Positions 1-12,112 of a stretch of DNA of 64,000 nt are shown here, piece by piece; the first letter of the stretch is position 1, and each line of letters opens with the position of its first letter. A program made the position numbers and the translations under genes. Below the pieces are notes generated by a model, which was not told where the DNA came from, ran no database searches, and saw only the letters and a program-made list of their open reading frames with translations. Origin of the DNA: Urechis unicinctus (taxonomy: Eukaryota; Annelida; Polychaeta; Xenopneusta; Urechidae); contig CM067343.1 in NCBI GenBank assembly GCA_034190875.2, positions 31,212,531 through 31,276,530 on the forward strand, read 5' to 3'.

Positions 1-11
1 CTAACGGGGCT

Positions 12-515
12 GACATCATCATCTTGATTCGTCACTAATTGCATTGATGGCACATCAGATATTGTGTGTTATCATTAGCTACATCTTGTCGCAGGTTTAA
101 TGTTCATATAGTACAGGAGTTTATTGTAAACCATCGTCTGATCCGAATTGGACGCATGGCCCGCACAATGTATGGCTGGTTTAAAATATTGATTGATCGA
201 GCCATTCAGTACGCACCACTCACAAGTCCGCGCATTACCTTTTAATGACCTGTCGTTGCTTTCGAAAGAGACCCAACTGACAGCATGGTTGGTTAAACGG
301 CCTAAGCAGAACCGGCTAATTATCTTACCCATTTGAACATGTCAGAGCATGCAGCGAACGATGTCCTAAAATAGATGCCCTTTTTGAACACTGCATTATG
401 TTCATTGCGTTTTCAATGCATAAGTGATGGCTCGAATATTAAGGAGCAAATGCTCCGATATTTTGCGTCGGCAAGTTGCAAGTCGCAAAAGTTATCACGA
501 GATGTGTGTAAGTTA
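12..515. other. Insert unique to first pass, nothing recognised
   Basis: Bases 1-12 match the start of block E (compare 25,571), and similarity resumes near 516. The 0.5 kb between has no counterpart in the other two passes. I see no gene, terminal repeat or target duplication; only short uninformative frames occur. Confidence 0.5.
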
Positions 516-3500
516 TACTTAAGCTCAGTCATTCACTCTTTCACTCACCCGCTTACGCTTAAACTCAAAAATAAAGGGTTATTCAGGTCATACAAATGGA
601 GCTGACAGTGTTAAAACATACCAAACTGTAGTTGTAAACGTTTTATTCCTCATACGCTAATGTTTCACACTCTCCAAACGTCAATTCGTTTTGTGGATCG
701 TTATGAAATCTGTCTTGAGTAGCGGCAATTACAAAATCTAGCATGATAAACAAATTAAATTATAATCTCCTTTCACTACTGTCAGTAGTATATCACTTTA
801 GATAACGGACGTTTGGGTGCCTAAAAAATCACAGAAATTAATGCAAAATATTGGTTTTATGATGTGCACAATTATCTTTCTACGTATTTGCGCGATATAT
901 AATTTAGGACAACAGGCCCTGGTATTATGCAATATCAATATGCAAAATGTGAAGGAAATGATATTCACCACGCGCGCTCGTTAGGAACGATGCGCATCAC
1001 GCGATTACAAAGCACCAATTCAGCTACTGCAGATAGCTTAGTTGTTTCGTCAACCTGCTCTTTCATTGTGATTCCTGACTAGTAGCTCCTTTTTATATTT
1101 GCTAGTCATGATTCGAATATTCGTGCATTGTATGGTAGATAAAATTGTTTTGTTTACATCCGTCTTGGGTCCCATTTTGCGTCTGTCGGTCAAAATGACT
1201 ATTAGGGTGGTGGGTGTATTGAAACGTAGTTGGGATTTGATCAGTAGAATATTTGGCACTTAATCATCCAGCTTAACTAAGTCCAAATCATTGATGAAGC
1301 AGCTTATTATAAACGCTGTTATAGTTAGTTAGCTAGCACATTCCCACGAACACGCTATCAAGCAATGATACAGATTGTGCTTAAATTAAGCATTTAAATC
1401 ATGATCAGGCCTGTCAACATCGGAAGAACCTGACATTCATTTACAATCCACTTCTTTGAACATGGCCGGGGGAATTTCTGTGTGTCTCATAAGCAAAACT
1501 ATAACTACCAACTCGGCTGCTCTATAAAACCCATTTACAAGTCTAGCATGATGGACTTCCGCGTACAAGTTTCTGAACTCTGGTTACTTTTGTGAATGGG
1601 TAAACCTTGCAGCAATAATGTTTCTGAATGGAACGTTAACCTAAATCTCACTTGCCTGTTAATAATACTAAAGCGACACTGCTTTAAAATACCAGTTTAT
1701 AATTGCAATCGTCTATATTTAAAACGGGTATCCAAAATGAATCGCAAACTTATCAAATCAGTCAATTTAGCCGACATTTTTTCCATTGTGTATGAATCAG
1801 ATACGTGTAAAGAATAAAACACTGCATTACACGACACTCCCAAACGTTAATGTTTAACTGCTGTATCTAGCGAATGGAATTGTTTTTCAAGGTCACTATG
1901 CTGCAGATTAGCGCCAATCGCAGCCAATAACGATGCAATTGATCAAGAGTCATTTGGTTGTTCCCATATAGCTAACATTCAGTTATCGTACTTTGTTAAA
2001 CCGCATCAAATCCCCCGAATTGAACAAGATGCCGGTGCTTTTAATGCTATTTACTCACATACAGCAGATTTTATCAACGCTATGTCCCTGGGCATCTCTG
2101 ACAGGTCGGCATCGGTTGGATGTTCAGAGAGCACCATTACCTGTATGCAACAAATAAAGATCCGATAGTTGTACCAGGTTTCATGTATGCATTTAATCGC
2201 CTGAAAATGACAACCCAAAATTAAGTGGGTTCATAAAAGGATAAAGCCTCAGGACAAAGGTTTTCAGTGCAATCGTAACAGGTGGGTGAAAAAAGATGAC
2301 TGTCACACGCAAAACCCATATATGCTTTTGTTACATTTTCTTGTAAAACTCATCCAGCCACAAAAAAACCACCTCGTCAATTCTTATATCCTTCTCGGAA
2401 GAGTATAAGACACTAAAAGCGTCGGTAGTGTTCAGTAAATTCACTGTTCATCCCTTCTATTTTAGAACACGACACTACACTTCAAAGCTCAAACATATTC
2501 GGATTCTTGCTGCGGATTGCAAATTCAGTTAATGCGGCTTTAGTTCTCAAAAACGCAAATCCAATTGGTATATAAACCCAAGCAAGTAAGTGATTGATCA
2601 CATCAACCAAGGACCCCATGCGGCGAGGGCTATCGATTCAGCATCCCATTAACCGGCCAAGCGAGAGCCTTTAAGACAATTCATCAAGCTCACGGCTTGT
2701 TGTTTTATTTGTCTGCCTTTGATTGTCTAGGATGGTGTATGAATCGCTTATTTTCAGAAATAGGTATTGTTTGCCCTCAGAGGTGCAATAAAGACACAAA
2801 CAAACATTTTGGTATTGATTATTAGTATTTGACGCTTAGCAATGTTTTTGTGATAATGTTTTTTATCAGACTTTGTGAAGGGCAAGTTTGGGTATGCTGC
2901 AAAAGAAAGGAAAACTTTACCTGTACAATTATTTGTAGGTAATAATAATCAGTATTATAATTGCTTGAGTAGTCCAAAATTATCACTATGTGACTATATA
3001 TTTGGGGTTTTCCCGCATTGTGGTGTTTGTGTTCAGGGTGTCTTAATGTCGCCGATAACTTTATGGTGTCACACACAAGTCACACAGTGCTGGAGTTATA
3101 AGGTGTTAGTCGGCCAATTGCTTCCCAATTAGGTTAATTATTGATATCCGGAAGTCAAGACTTGTTGAGCTTCAAAAACCCTCATGATTAAGTGTGTGTT
3201 AGCAACCAAAAAATTATCTGCATATCCTAAAAATATAAACACCATTTTATGAGGCTGATATAACGTGACCTGTGGGTTCATGACTATTCTTGTTCATTTA
3301 TAATTAATCGTTTATAACCACAATAATATAAAAAATCTTTGAACGGGATTAGATCGGTGCTTTAATATTCCTAGCGACAAATTTTGACACTTTTTAACGA
3401 GCATTTGGTGTTGAGCACTAGTAAGTTGGTCACTGCTCGTATTATACCTAAGCAATTCATGGCATAAAATATAACAAAGAAATATAGATGTGTAGGTACG

Positions 3501-3870
3501 GAATGAAACGTAGCAGACATTGCTAAAACTTAAGTGCCTTCAAATGGATATTGCATTATGAAGTAAGCTTCGATTTGCTAACTAAGGGCATATTCTGCTT
3601 ACGCAACACTCACTGGGTTCTCGAGTGTTCATCACAACGATTACATCCAAATAAGAATTCAGGTGATGACGAGCGTGATAAGCTGGATGTTTCGTCAAAT
3701 AAGTCCCATAGCGTGGGGCTTGGTATGTCGTTGGTTACAATCACATTCTAACGGTGATGGAATAAAAATGAACGAGTTGCCAGCCAATGTAGTAGCGCGG
3801 AGAGTTTTACAACCGACGAAAGTGTATTTTATGGATCACCCAAATGCTCATTTACACAGATGAGCAAGTT
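516..3870 (+). repeat. Blocks E-F-G, copy 1
   Basis: This is the fullest copy of these blocks. Bases 516-795 match 25,585-25,817 and 39,975-40,212. Bases 795-1,655 match only 40,212-41,100, because the second pass lacks this part. Bases 1,655-2,000 match all passes, 2,000-3,090 match 26,200-27,260 (absent from the third pass), and 3,090-3,870 match 27,260-28,040 and 41,480-42,270. Small reading frames (for example 2,875-3,132 plus strand) do not keep the same frame or stops in the sister copies, so none is called as a gene. Confidence 0.75.
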
Positions 3871-4309
3871 GATCTCACTAAGATATTGACGTTAACATGT
3901 ATCTTACTCCTATGACAAATCCTGACTTGGTGGCTCCGTTTGAGATTGCAACCTTAACCAGATATGTATAATATGTATTATTACAATTAATCTCAGCCAT
4001 CGCCATACTGATGTTGAAATGTTGCTGAAAGCCTATGTAAAATTTCCGGGTAACATTTCGCTTGCCATGATACCGATACGGCGGATTCACAGTCCCACAC
4101 TGTTCCACCTTATGAACCCAGATCAACGCAGGCTAATCGAACGCTATATCCTGTTCAGTTGTTAAACCAAAATCGTTAAACTCAACTTGATGCTGCCGAA
4201 CTGATACATTTGTCTAAATATTACATACTTATTCCAACCAATAATTGAAAACCAAGCCTTACACCTACGAACAATAAACTCCTGTATCATTAAACTTACA
4301 GCTGGAGCG
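3871..4309. other. First-pass segment without counterpart
   Basis: Between the end of block G and the start of block H similarity, this copy carries about 440 bp not seen elsewhere. In the other passes the position is filled by 28,040-28,440 and 42,455-42,830, which resemble each other but not this. An 82-codon minus-strand frame here (3,878-4,126) has no recognisable features. Confidence 0.4.
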
Positions 4310-5385
4310 CAGTATTTTAAATAGAATAAGTGCAAAGCAATGTCACTTACACTACCACGCTAAACAGCATCAGGAATCTCAGTATAGCTTGTTTACCGAG
4401 AGCATATTTATTCCTCTACCAAGTCACATTCAGTCATAAATGGGCTGCTACGCGTGCGAACATGCTTCGATACAACCATTTAGAAAAAGCATGAAAATGA
4501 TAGACCTGTACTGTCTGATAACACGTTCATACGCTGGATAACGCTATGTTTTGCTGAGTGTAATTACACTAGACTCATGGATATACATGCAAACCATCAT
4601 CGTCCATTTCCAAGAATGAGAGAAAGAAAAGTAATTGGATCATAAGTACGTTAATATTCGAGAACATTAATATTGTTTGTGGCAGTATTGTCATTGTCAC
4701 TTTGCTGTAGGCGTTGTATAAGTAGCCAGTGACTTAGCGCACTGCAATGTTTATTACATAGTCTATGACTTATCCTGAGGGGCGAGCATTCACACCTCCC
4801 TTTTTTGAGTCGGTATGAGGCTAAATATATCTTCCTTGTATGGATCACATCTTTACCAACAAAATAATTATGGCGGTTTTTAAGGTATCATACAATGTAA
4901 TGACTACATTGCAATTGCCATCTAAGTAGTGGGCCATGCGGGGTCGATGCGTCACTTATATATATGCTGTGTCTTCCGCAGCAGCAACTTAGCAGTTGCC
5001 AAGTTGTAACAACTTAAGAGGGCGGTAGAGGGTAGCCATGGAATTTATTGAGAGATGTTTCCCTTAACGATTCAGAGTTTGTCGGTGGGCCGTGTTGTTT
5101 ATCAAGGGAGTAATGCTTCGATCGCTTTTACCATCAGAAACTTGTGAGTGCTCAATCAGGTATCAAGTCATAACAAATTATGTATTTGAATGCGTTCAAA
5201 TAGTGCCTATATAATGTGTGTACTGTTGACTAAGGTAGACGCAGCAAAAGAGACAAGGTTAAAACAATAAAATGGTTATCGCTTTTGAGTATTGAAATGG
5301 AACATGCGGAACAGTCTGTGCTGTACGTTCGTGTACATAATATTTGTCATAGTAAAGCGCCATCACATTTTTTTCTGTCACGTTT
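4310..5385 (+). repeat. Block H, copy 1
   Basis: Matches 42,833-44,395, for example the 'cgttaatattcgag' stretch at about 4,650 and 43,670 and the 'gttcgtgtacataatatt' stretch at about 5,330 and 44,355. The later copy has an extra 0.48 kb (about 42,955-43,435). The second pass lacks block H altogether and jumps from G to J/K at 28,503. No gene recognised. Confidence 0.7.
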
Positions 5386-6290
5386 TGTCTTGTCAGGTAA
5401 TTGTTTGTCAGGAACCGCCCTTCCAATGTTCACTTAATACTGATCTCATGTTGTTTATGGAGAATTAATTTAGACAAAAACGCTTTTATAGCACTATTCC
5501 GGACTGCTTCAATGTGAAATTTCCATTCCACACGTAACTATTTAGTAATCATTCCACAAAATTACGTACAAAATTTTCATTAGGCATCACGAGCTGGCCT
5601 CGGCAACATTATATGACACTTGCTTCATTGTATGATTGGTAGCGACACTCCATTATTGCACCGTTTTTTAGGATACTACAACTTTGTAACCTGGGATTAT
5701 GATTCTTGTTCGCAATCAGATGCCGGTGAGTTGCATCGGCAGGCGACTTATGTTGACCCGGCTCAGAAGTTTTGACTACGGAGATAGACCAAGCCATTTA
5801 AACAATCTGCTCAAACGCATACTATACAAGTGATCAGTGAATGTAATGATGACATGCAATGGATGGGCGACCAATTAAGCTGTATAACACTTGTATAAAA
5901 AGGACGATTTGTGCATGCGCAAAGTAAATTAGATGGAATATGTCCATGTTTTGAGTGAAATAGGTATTGCGTTATCTCTATAAGCGCATTTGCGCAATTG
6001 TGCAACTTCGGACATGAATAATTAAAGATCCTTGACAACAGGGATCTCTCCTTATTATAACACTGGATCCCGTCTTCACTTGCGTATATCTCACCTCGAC
6101 TCCACTCCAGCTGTCATGATTGGATTCTATAAAGATGTACTTACAATAGCACTGTATCACCGCATCATGGAGCAAATGTGTCGTTAGCTGAATTGTTTAT
6201 GCTCCGTTTTACGAGCAGCGTCTGATTCAATCACTGCTGTATAGCAAGAATACTCAGTCATTGTATCTTTCGTCTTCCTACATTATTTTT
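5386..6290. other. Unassigned spacer
   Basis: About 0.9 kb between blocks H and I with no copy found elsewhere. Overlapping minus-strand frames at 5,811-6,175 have no recognisable domain. I see nothing else here. Confidence 0.4.
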
Positions 6291-7363
6291 CACAGCGTTC
6301 ACGTGATAAAATCTATTTCAGGAAGCCATATAATCAGCAATTGCCATTTTCATTATTATATAATATTATATCCTTTAACTACCGCCATTTCGAAGGAATC
6401 AGGAGGTGTTCACGTACGCATTGACTTCTAGCTTTGATAACCTATAGGTTTTTTGCAAGATAGCAGTGACATCGTTCAAAATTAATTTTGCATCTGTCAT
6501 CAACTCATTTGTAAATTAATTTTTTACTGGAGTGTATGCATGTGGTACAATAGGTGTTATGTCAATGGGTATATTAGTGTCCTGATATTAGTAGTTCTGA
6601 TCTTAACATTAGCACAGTAGGAAACACGTTTTTAATCGATTGATATCTGCAACCAGGGCAAACGAATGTACCATGATTAATATGAAGAGCTCGTCTTCGA
6701 TGACATCAATTCATCAAATTGAAAACTTGCCATTCAAAGGCACATAAATGACTATGGAAACTTTGCACATTGGTGTATCGAAGCTAGATACTGATGTAAG
6801 GCAACCACAAATGTGGAACAATTTGTCACAAAACAATACTTCCGTGCTTATCTTATTCTTTACATATTTGACTATAATTAAATCCCTTTACATCTTTAGA
6901 TCTGGCCATAGGCTGACGTTTGATAATATAAGAATAAAATAATAACTTTTTTTACAGAGCACCGCGCCCTGGTATAATTAGAACACATAATGCATTTAGT
7001 TTTAACCTATACAAGCTAGCCACATACAGCCCGCTGCGAAATTCCCGAAGAGCTATAGCGTCACCGATTGTTTAGTGCGAGTATGAATATCACATTCGAT
7101 ATACCAAAAACTTGTGGTGTTATCATTACATATTGCATACCTCAAACACCCACACATCTGTGGCAGTACGGTTCCGTTTCTTACCGGTCAAATGGGAACA
7201 AAGGGAAAGACATAGGTATGCTGTTGAGTTTATCTAAAGAGCCATGCGCATTGTAATAATAAACTGAATGACATCTGTTGTTATATATCCTGCCTATGCT
7301 GCTTGGCATATGGTAAATTTGTGTTCAGATCAATATATATAAATATATAGCCCGAACTAAATG

Positions 7364-7714
7364 TCAAATAATGAAACTTGTTGAGTTAACAATGAAACCA
7401 CTTTGATTGTTTAACTGAAGCACAGTACTACCATACACGGTGGAAATTGTGATATCATTTGAGGAACTCAGATTGTGTGCCACAACTTTAACGCTCCGAA
7501 TCCTTGGGTTATGAACCATGCCGGTCATATTCTGTCCCATTAATTTACTGCCTATATATAGGCCAGCGTGGTATTTTACTCTGTAGTACCATAAATGTTT
7601 TAGCCATAGCGGCGCGCCTAATGGTCCATTGGGGCCAATTAAGCTGCTTAAAACACAGTCCTGTGAGACCTCATTGTCAGTACGCAGTATGACATTTGCC
7701 ATTAACAGAAGCAC
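7364..7714 (-). pseudogene. Relic reading frame shared by three block I copies (copy 1)
   Basis: Product not recognised. This copy is open for 116 codons from its first ATG. Upstream the frame stays open to a TAA next to an AG, so it could be an exon. A hydrophobic stretch (IIVLLLMANVIL) spans the start. The middle contains WYYRVKYHAG and GSKLMGQNMTG, with an N-glycosylation sequon. Relative to copy 2, 21 bp (seven codons, DDEVYKV) are missing in frame. Copy 2 has one internal TGA. Copy 3 has stops in the N-terminal part but keeps about 53 codons. Copy 2 versus copy 3 changes fall preferentially at third codon positions, which hints at past coding. Copy 1 versus copy 2 changes do not, so it is probably no longer selected. 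Treat as a possible exon relic, not a gene. Confidence 0.25.
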
Positions 7715-8111
7715 GATAATAGCTGAGTTAATTTTAAATTGCCAACCAATCTCAGAGGTACAATACTTTTAAAACGCAAATATGCTTATGTTACGCAGTG
7801 TTATTACCCCTTTAACATTGCTGCAAATACACAAACGCCAAAAATAGTCGTCTCATGCTTGTCGAACTTACAAGGTCAGACACCATGGCCTCGCTGCTGT
7901 AAAATATTTATTGAAGCATGTGAGAGATTAAAATTCTCATATTTGTCATTCAATATGGCTGGTTAGTACCATTTTCCATCATATTATTCTCCAAATGTTT
8001 TATTAAACCCGGCCATTAGATGCTGTTCAATGTCGGCGGCATTAGACAACTACAGACGTAGATGTTTGTGGGACTACATGAGACAAAACAGGCATACATA
8101 CAGAGGTTTCG

Positions 8112-8128
8112 ATCACTGGGTAAGTGAT
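8112..8128. other. Small perfect hairpin upstream of TATA cassette
   Basis: ATCACT, a five-base loop, then AGTGAT. In the tandem copy the loop differs by one base but both arms are kept. It sits about 50 bp upstream of the TATA box. Confidence 0.35.
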
Positions 8129-8155
8129 GAAGGTTGAAGCCACATTTTAACCTAG

Positions 8156-8194
8156 CGTGCCGTTTTTGGCGCGAGGATATAAAAGTGAGGCACG
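8156..8194 (+). promoter_or_regulatory. TATA-box core promoter candidate, copy 1
   Basis: A canonical TATAAAAG lies at 8,178-8,185 within a locally GC-richer stretch (GGCGCGAGGA just before it). It is framed by an inverted pair, CGTGCC at 8,156-8,161 and GGCACG at 8,189-8,194. Transcription from a TATA box usually starts about 30 bp downstream, near 8,208, exactly where a hairpin begins. The motif is identical in the tandem copy. In AT-rich DNA TATA-like words are common, so the support is the combined context, not the word alone. Confidence 0.35.
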
Positions 8195-8199
8195 GTTTT

Positions 8200-8257
8200 C
8201 CCCTTGGGGCAAGTAACTTAACTTGCCGACTGGCTAGCTTTGTTTGTCAACCAAAGC
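8200..8257 (+). other. Run of three potential hairpins, copy 1
   Basis: Hairpin 1 is CCCC-TT-GGGG (8,200-8,209). Hairpin 2 is GGCAAGT, six-base loop, ACTTGCC (8,208-8,227). Hairpin 3 is GCTTTG, nine-base loop, CAAAGC (8,237-8,257). Hairpins 1 and 2 overlap by two bases, so they are alternatives. All three are unchanged in the tandem copy. A structured short transcript is possible; no known RNA family is recognised. Confidence 0.3.
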
Positions 8258-8278
8258 CTGTTTTGATGTGATTGCATA

Positions 8279-8390
8279 ATGTACTGCATTGATCATGGCA
8301 ACCTCAAGGAAGTCACTGCTCCTGGAGCCGATGAGGTCGGTTCCAAAGAGGCTGGAGTATTATGAGAGCTTCTATATATGTTTATATTAA
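8279..8390 (+). CDS. Two overlapping short open frames downstream of TATA box, copy 1
   Basis: Product not recognised. One frame starts at the ATG at 8,279 and ends at TGA 8,365 (28 residues, containing NLKEVTAPGADEVG). The other starts at the ATG at 8,295 (A at -3, G at +4, a strong animal start context) and ends at TAA 8,390 (31 residues, starting MATSRKSLLLEP). The second runs straight into the TA satellite, as if a longer coding region had been cut off by it. The tandem copy has two base changes in this stretch: in the first frame one is silent and one gives K to Q; in the second one is silent and one gives E to A. That is too little to decide which, if either, is real. Base composition is clearly less AT-rich than the surroundings. 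Confidence 0.15.
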
Positions 8391-8619
8391 GAGATATATA
8401 TATGAATTTAGATAGAGATATAGAGATATAGCTATATATATATATATATATATTATATATAGATATATATAGCTAGAGATAGATAGAGATAGATAGGATA
8501 TATATAGAGGGAGATATAGGTAGATATCTATATATGATATATATAGGGATATATATATAGAGGTCTCTCTATATATATATATCTATATCTATATATCTCT
8601 CTAGATATATATCTCTATA

Positions 8620-8691
<72 letters not shown>
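8383..8691. repeat. TA / GATA-type microsatellite, copy 1
   Basis: Interrupted TA repeats with AGATAGAGATA-like segments and their complement (TCTATATCTC), ending in about 60 bp of pure TA. The purine-marked first half and pyrimidine-marked second half are roughly complementary, so it could form a large imperfect hairpin. The same site carries satellites in block I copies 2 and 3. Confidence 0.85.
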
Positions 8692-8693
<2 letters not shown>

Positions 8694-10108
8694 GGCCGGT
8701 AAAAGAGGCTTGAGGCAAGTAGATCGCAAGACACTATGCTCAGGCTTAATAGACACTAACTTAGATATTATAAGCATACTTCATTTCCGAAATAGCAGTA
8801 ATTTTGTTAAAATCATTCACCAGAAATACAGTAGTATCATCACACTTGCAAGTTACTTGGAGATATTTCCGGTTAAAGTTTTACGTTATGACAGCAAGTG
8901 GAATGAAATGACTGAGAATATCGCCAAATAGCCACTGTCAAATTAGCGTCAAATTTCCTATGATTGACGGTAGCAGATAATTTCTTGTAAAGGTAATTTT
9001 AATATTCGGAACTCCTGACGCGGTAATCATATTAATGTATGATATGAAATGTAAACTTTTATAATGCAAAAACGATATTAGATATATTGTGAAAGCAATT
9101 GTGCTCATAAATAGAATTGGATGATCATACCTATTTTTTTTTAAAATCAAAACATGCGAGTGGCTACATAACATAGGTCAAAATCCCATAGTTATAAATC
9201 TCGTAATACTATGTCTTTGATTCGCAACCGCGATAATGACAATTATACATATGACGAAAACTATGCACTGAAAAGACGAGGCACATCCGTCAGGGATTCC
9301 CTAGTCCGTGACGACGAACATTTAGATTCGCAACTGCTATTAGGAAATCGTCAGGGAAAATTGTTGAAGCAGTGCTGACAGGTATTGATCTCACAAAGAG
9401 TCACTATGAAGACGGTAACCGTTTTTCTTATAATCTATCATGTTTTGCATCACGCTTCTGCTTGGCAGAGATTATATGAACATTTTATCGCGGGTGCCTC
9501 ACTGAGAATAAAGGGTCTGTGAAAGTTTTCTTCATTATATCTGCCGATGCATAATGCGACTGCAGTGTTTACGGCCATACAAAGCGTTAGGAATTGACTG
9601 CGTGGGCCATTGCAATCTACAAAGATACTCATCAAAGGGTTGCTTACAAAACCTGGTTAAGTGGTTTATCAGATGTGCTCGCCCATTTACAGCTTCTAAG
9701 TAAGACTAACGAATGCTTATAGTGCCATTCAAACAGTTTGCAATTCCGGGCTTAAAGCGTATTTACATATTAACGAGCCATTCGTGTCTTCCTGTGTATC
9801 GAAGCAGATATTTTTCGTCTCACTAGATAAACGAAACATCTAAACCAAAACATCGTACAAAAATTAAACAAGTCTGCTCAGATCAAAGCCGAAAAATTGC
9901 TTATGGGAAGCAAAAAGCACTACGAGTGAGCTATGAATATATTCAATAGCCTTTACATCTGAGCATTTCTCTCGCCATCTTAACTTACATATTTTTACTT
10001 GTGATCGTCGTTGTTTGTATTAACTGTTCATCTACATGTGTCAAAGCGGAATTGGAACCATCATTGTGAGATTGCTTTCGATGCCGTGGGCCCCTCGGCT
10101 TGTATACA

Positions 10109-10337
10109 TTGGTAGTCTCATGGCATTGCGGTTGTAGTAACGTGGTCGCCTTCATGGGAATTTTAAAATTGTAGTACTTCCTTAATGTTGTGGATGTCAA
10201 TGCCCGCTATATCGTTGCTGATCAACAACATGCAAAATTTGTCGCATAGCTGTAATCAGTAATTGGCTTCGTTGGAGATGATAAGATATTGCCAATTTTA
10301 TCTACGGCGCCTTATGGACTAAATAAGCTGAATCCTC
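10109..10337. other. Two displaced short segments in block I copy 1
   Basis: At 10,109-10,124 copy 1 has 'attggtagtctcatgg' where copy 2 has about 340 bp (14,896-15,236). At 10,285-10,337 it has 53 bp (from 'atattgccaatttta' to 'gctgaatcctc') where copy 2 has about 205 bp (15,396-15,600). Both short pieces match one place in copy 2, about 15,776-15,841. They look like filler copied from nearby DNA into two deletion sites. Confidence 0.5.
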
Positions 10338-12112
10338 CATTTTACAAAAATAAAACACGCAGTTTTGTCCAACACACCAAAATGTATCGATGGCGCACAA
10401 TAAGCTTTACTGCTTGATTGCCTATGATGTCCCTCTACCACTGGCTTGTTCGGAGTCGATATGAATAAATGGCCAACATTTAGCTGGTAGCTCAATGGGA
10501 TATTGCCACCACGGCCCATGTTGAATCATGAGTTTAATTCAAACAATGTTAGGTCGACGGACAATAATCAATGACTAATATTCCTGCAGATTTCCCGTAC
10601 ATCCAACCTAGCCTTGGCACCAACCTGTTCATGACAAGCCTATCTGCAACAGCGGTGGTGATTTTATGAAGAATTGTTGATATTCAACCAATAAGCATGC
10701 ATTGAACCGGAAGTCTAGTAAAGCGAAGTACACTAACGCAACATTAAACGTATGGTTATTATTCATCATTGAGAAAAACAACATATAGTGTCAGTCGGAC
10801 TAAAGTTCATAAGCCACTAAAGAACTTAAACGAATGATTTATATCTGCACACATAATGCCTCGATAATTTTACGAGTGGAAAATGGAAAATAATTTATTT
10901 GAGGTACTACTAATGATGCCCAAAATTGTGACTATATTGACTACTTACTCATAAATGGATCAAGTAAGTGTCCGTGGGTTACCGGGGTCTCCTACCACAG
11001 CGTTCACGTGATAAAATCTATTTCAGGAAGCCATATAATCAGCAATTGCTATTTTCATTATTATATAATATTATATCCTTTAACTACCGCCATCCGAAGG
11101 ATGATCAGGAGGTGTTCACGTACGCATTGACTTCTAGCTTTGATAACCTATAGGTTTTTTGCAAGATAGCAGTGACATCGTTCAAAATTAATTTTGCATC
11201 TGTCATCAACTCATTTGTAAATTAATTTTTTACTGGAGTGTATACATGTGGTACAATAGGTGTTATGTCAATGGGTATATTAGAGTCCTGATATTAGTAG
11301 TTCTGATCTTAACATTGGCACAGTAGAAAACACGTTTTTAATCGATTGATATCTGCAACCAGGGCAAACGAATGTACCATGATTAATATGAAGAGCTCGT
11401 CTTCGATGACATCAATTCATCAAATTGAAAACTTGCCATTCAAAGGCACATAAATGACTATGGAAACTTTGCACATTGGTGTATCGAAGCTAAATACTGA
11501 TGTAAGGCAACCACAAATGTGGAACAATCTGTCACAAAACAATACTTCCGTGCTTATCTTATTCTTTACATATTTGACTATAATCAAATCCCTTTACATC
11601 TTTAGATCTGGCCAAAGGCTGACGTTTGATAATATAAGAATAAAATAATAACTTTTTTTACAAGGCACCGCGCCCAGGTATAATTAGAACACATAATGCA
11701 TTTAGTTTTAACCTATACAAGCTAGCCACATACAGCCCGCTGCGAAATTCCCGAAGAGCTATAGCGTCACCGATTGTTTAGTGCGAGTATGAATAACTGG
11801 ATAGGCAGATACCATACACGAGCGGTATGTCGGTATTATCACATTCGATATACCAACAACTTGTGGTGTTATCATCACATATTGCATACCTCAAACATCC
11901 ACACATCTGTGGCAGTACGGTTCCGTTTCTTACCGGTCAAATGGGAACAAAGGGAAAGACATAGGTATGCTGTTGAGTTTATCTAAAGAGCCATGCGCAT
12001 TGTAATAATAAACTGAATGACATCTGTTGTTATATATCCTGCCTATGCTGCTTGGCATATGGTAAATTTGTGTTCAGATCAATATATATAAATATATAGC
12101 CCGAACTAAATG

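Larger units (their letters stand above)
6291..10985 (+). repeat. Block I, tandem copy 1
   Basis: Starts at 'cacagcgttcacgtg' and is directly repeated from about 10,998. The offset grows from 4,706 near 6,748 to about 4,794 near 9,450, because copy 1 lacks 43 bp (near 7,084) and 21 bp (near 7,602) present in copy 2. A third partial copy (about 44,570-45,700) agrees with copy 2 at the 21-bp site, so there copy 1 is the deleted form. Divergence from copy 2 looks like 1-3%, much lower than between the older passes, so the tandem duplication is recent. Contains an AT satellite, a TATA-type cassette and a relic minus-strand reading frame, listed separately. Confidence 0.85.

Noticed and set aside
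6748-6942. 64-codon frame conserved at 11,454-11,648
   Set aside because: The two copies are only 1-3% different overall because the duplication is recent, so frame conservation carries no information. No domain seen.
7739-7966. 75-codon plus-strand frame conserved at 12,509-12,736
   Set aside because: It begins with TTG, and the older copy at about 44,910-45,130 has stops and frameshifts.
8692-8931. 79-codon frame starting MAGKRGLRQ right of the TA tract
   Set aside because: The tandem copy has a one-base insertion giving an immediate stop, and copy 3 diverges completely in sequence after the first residues.
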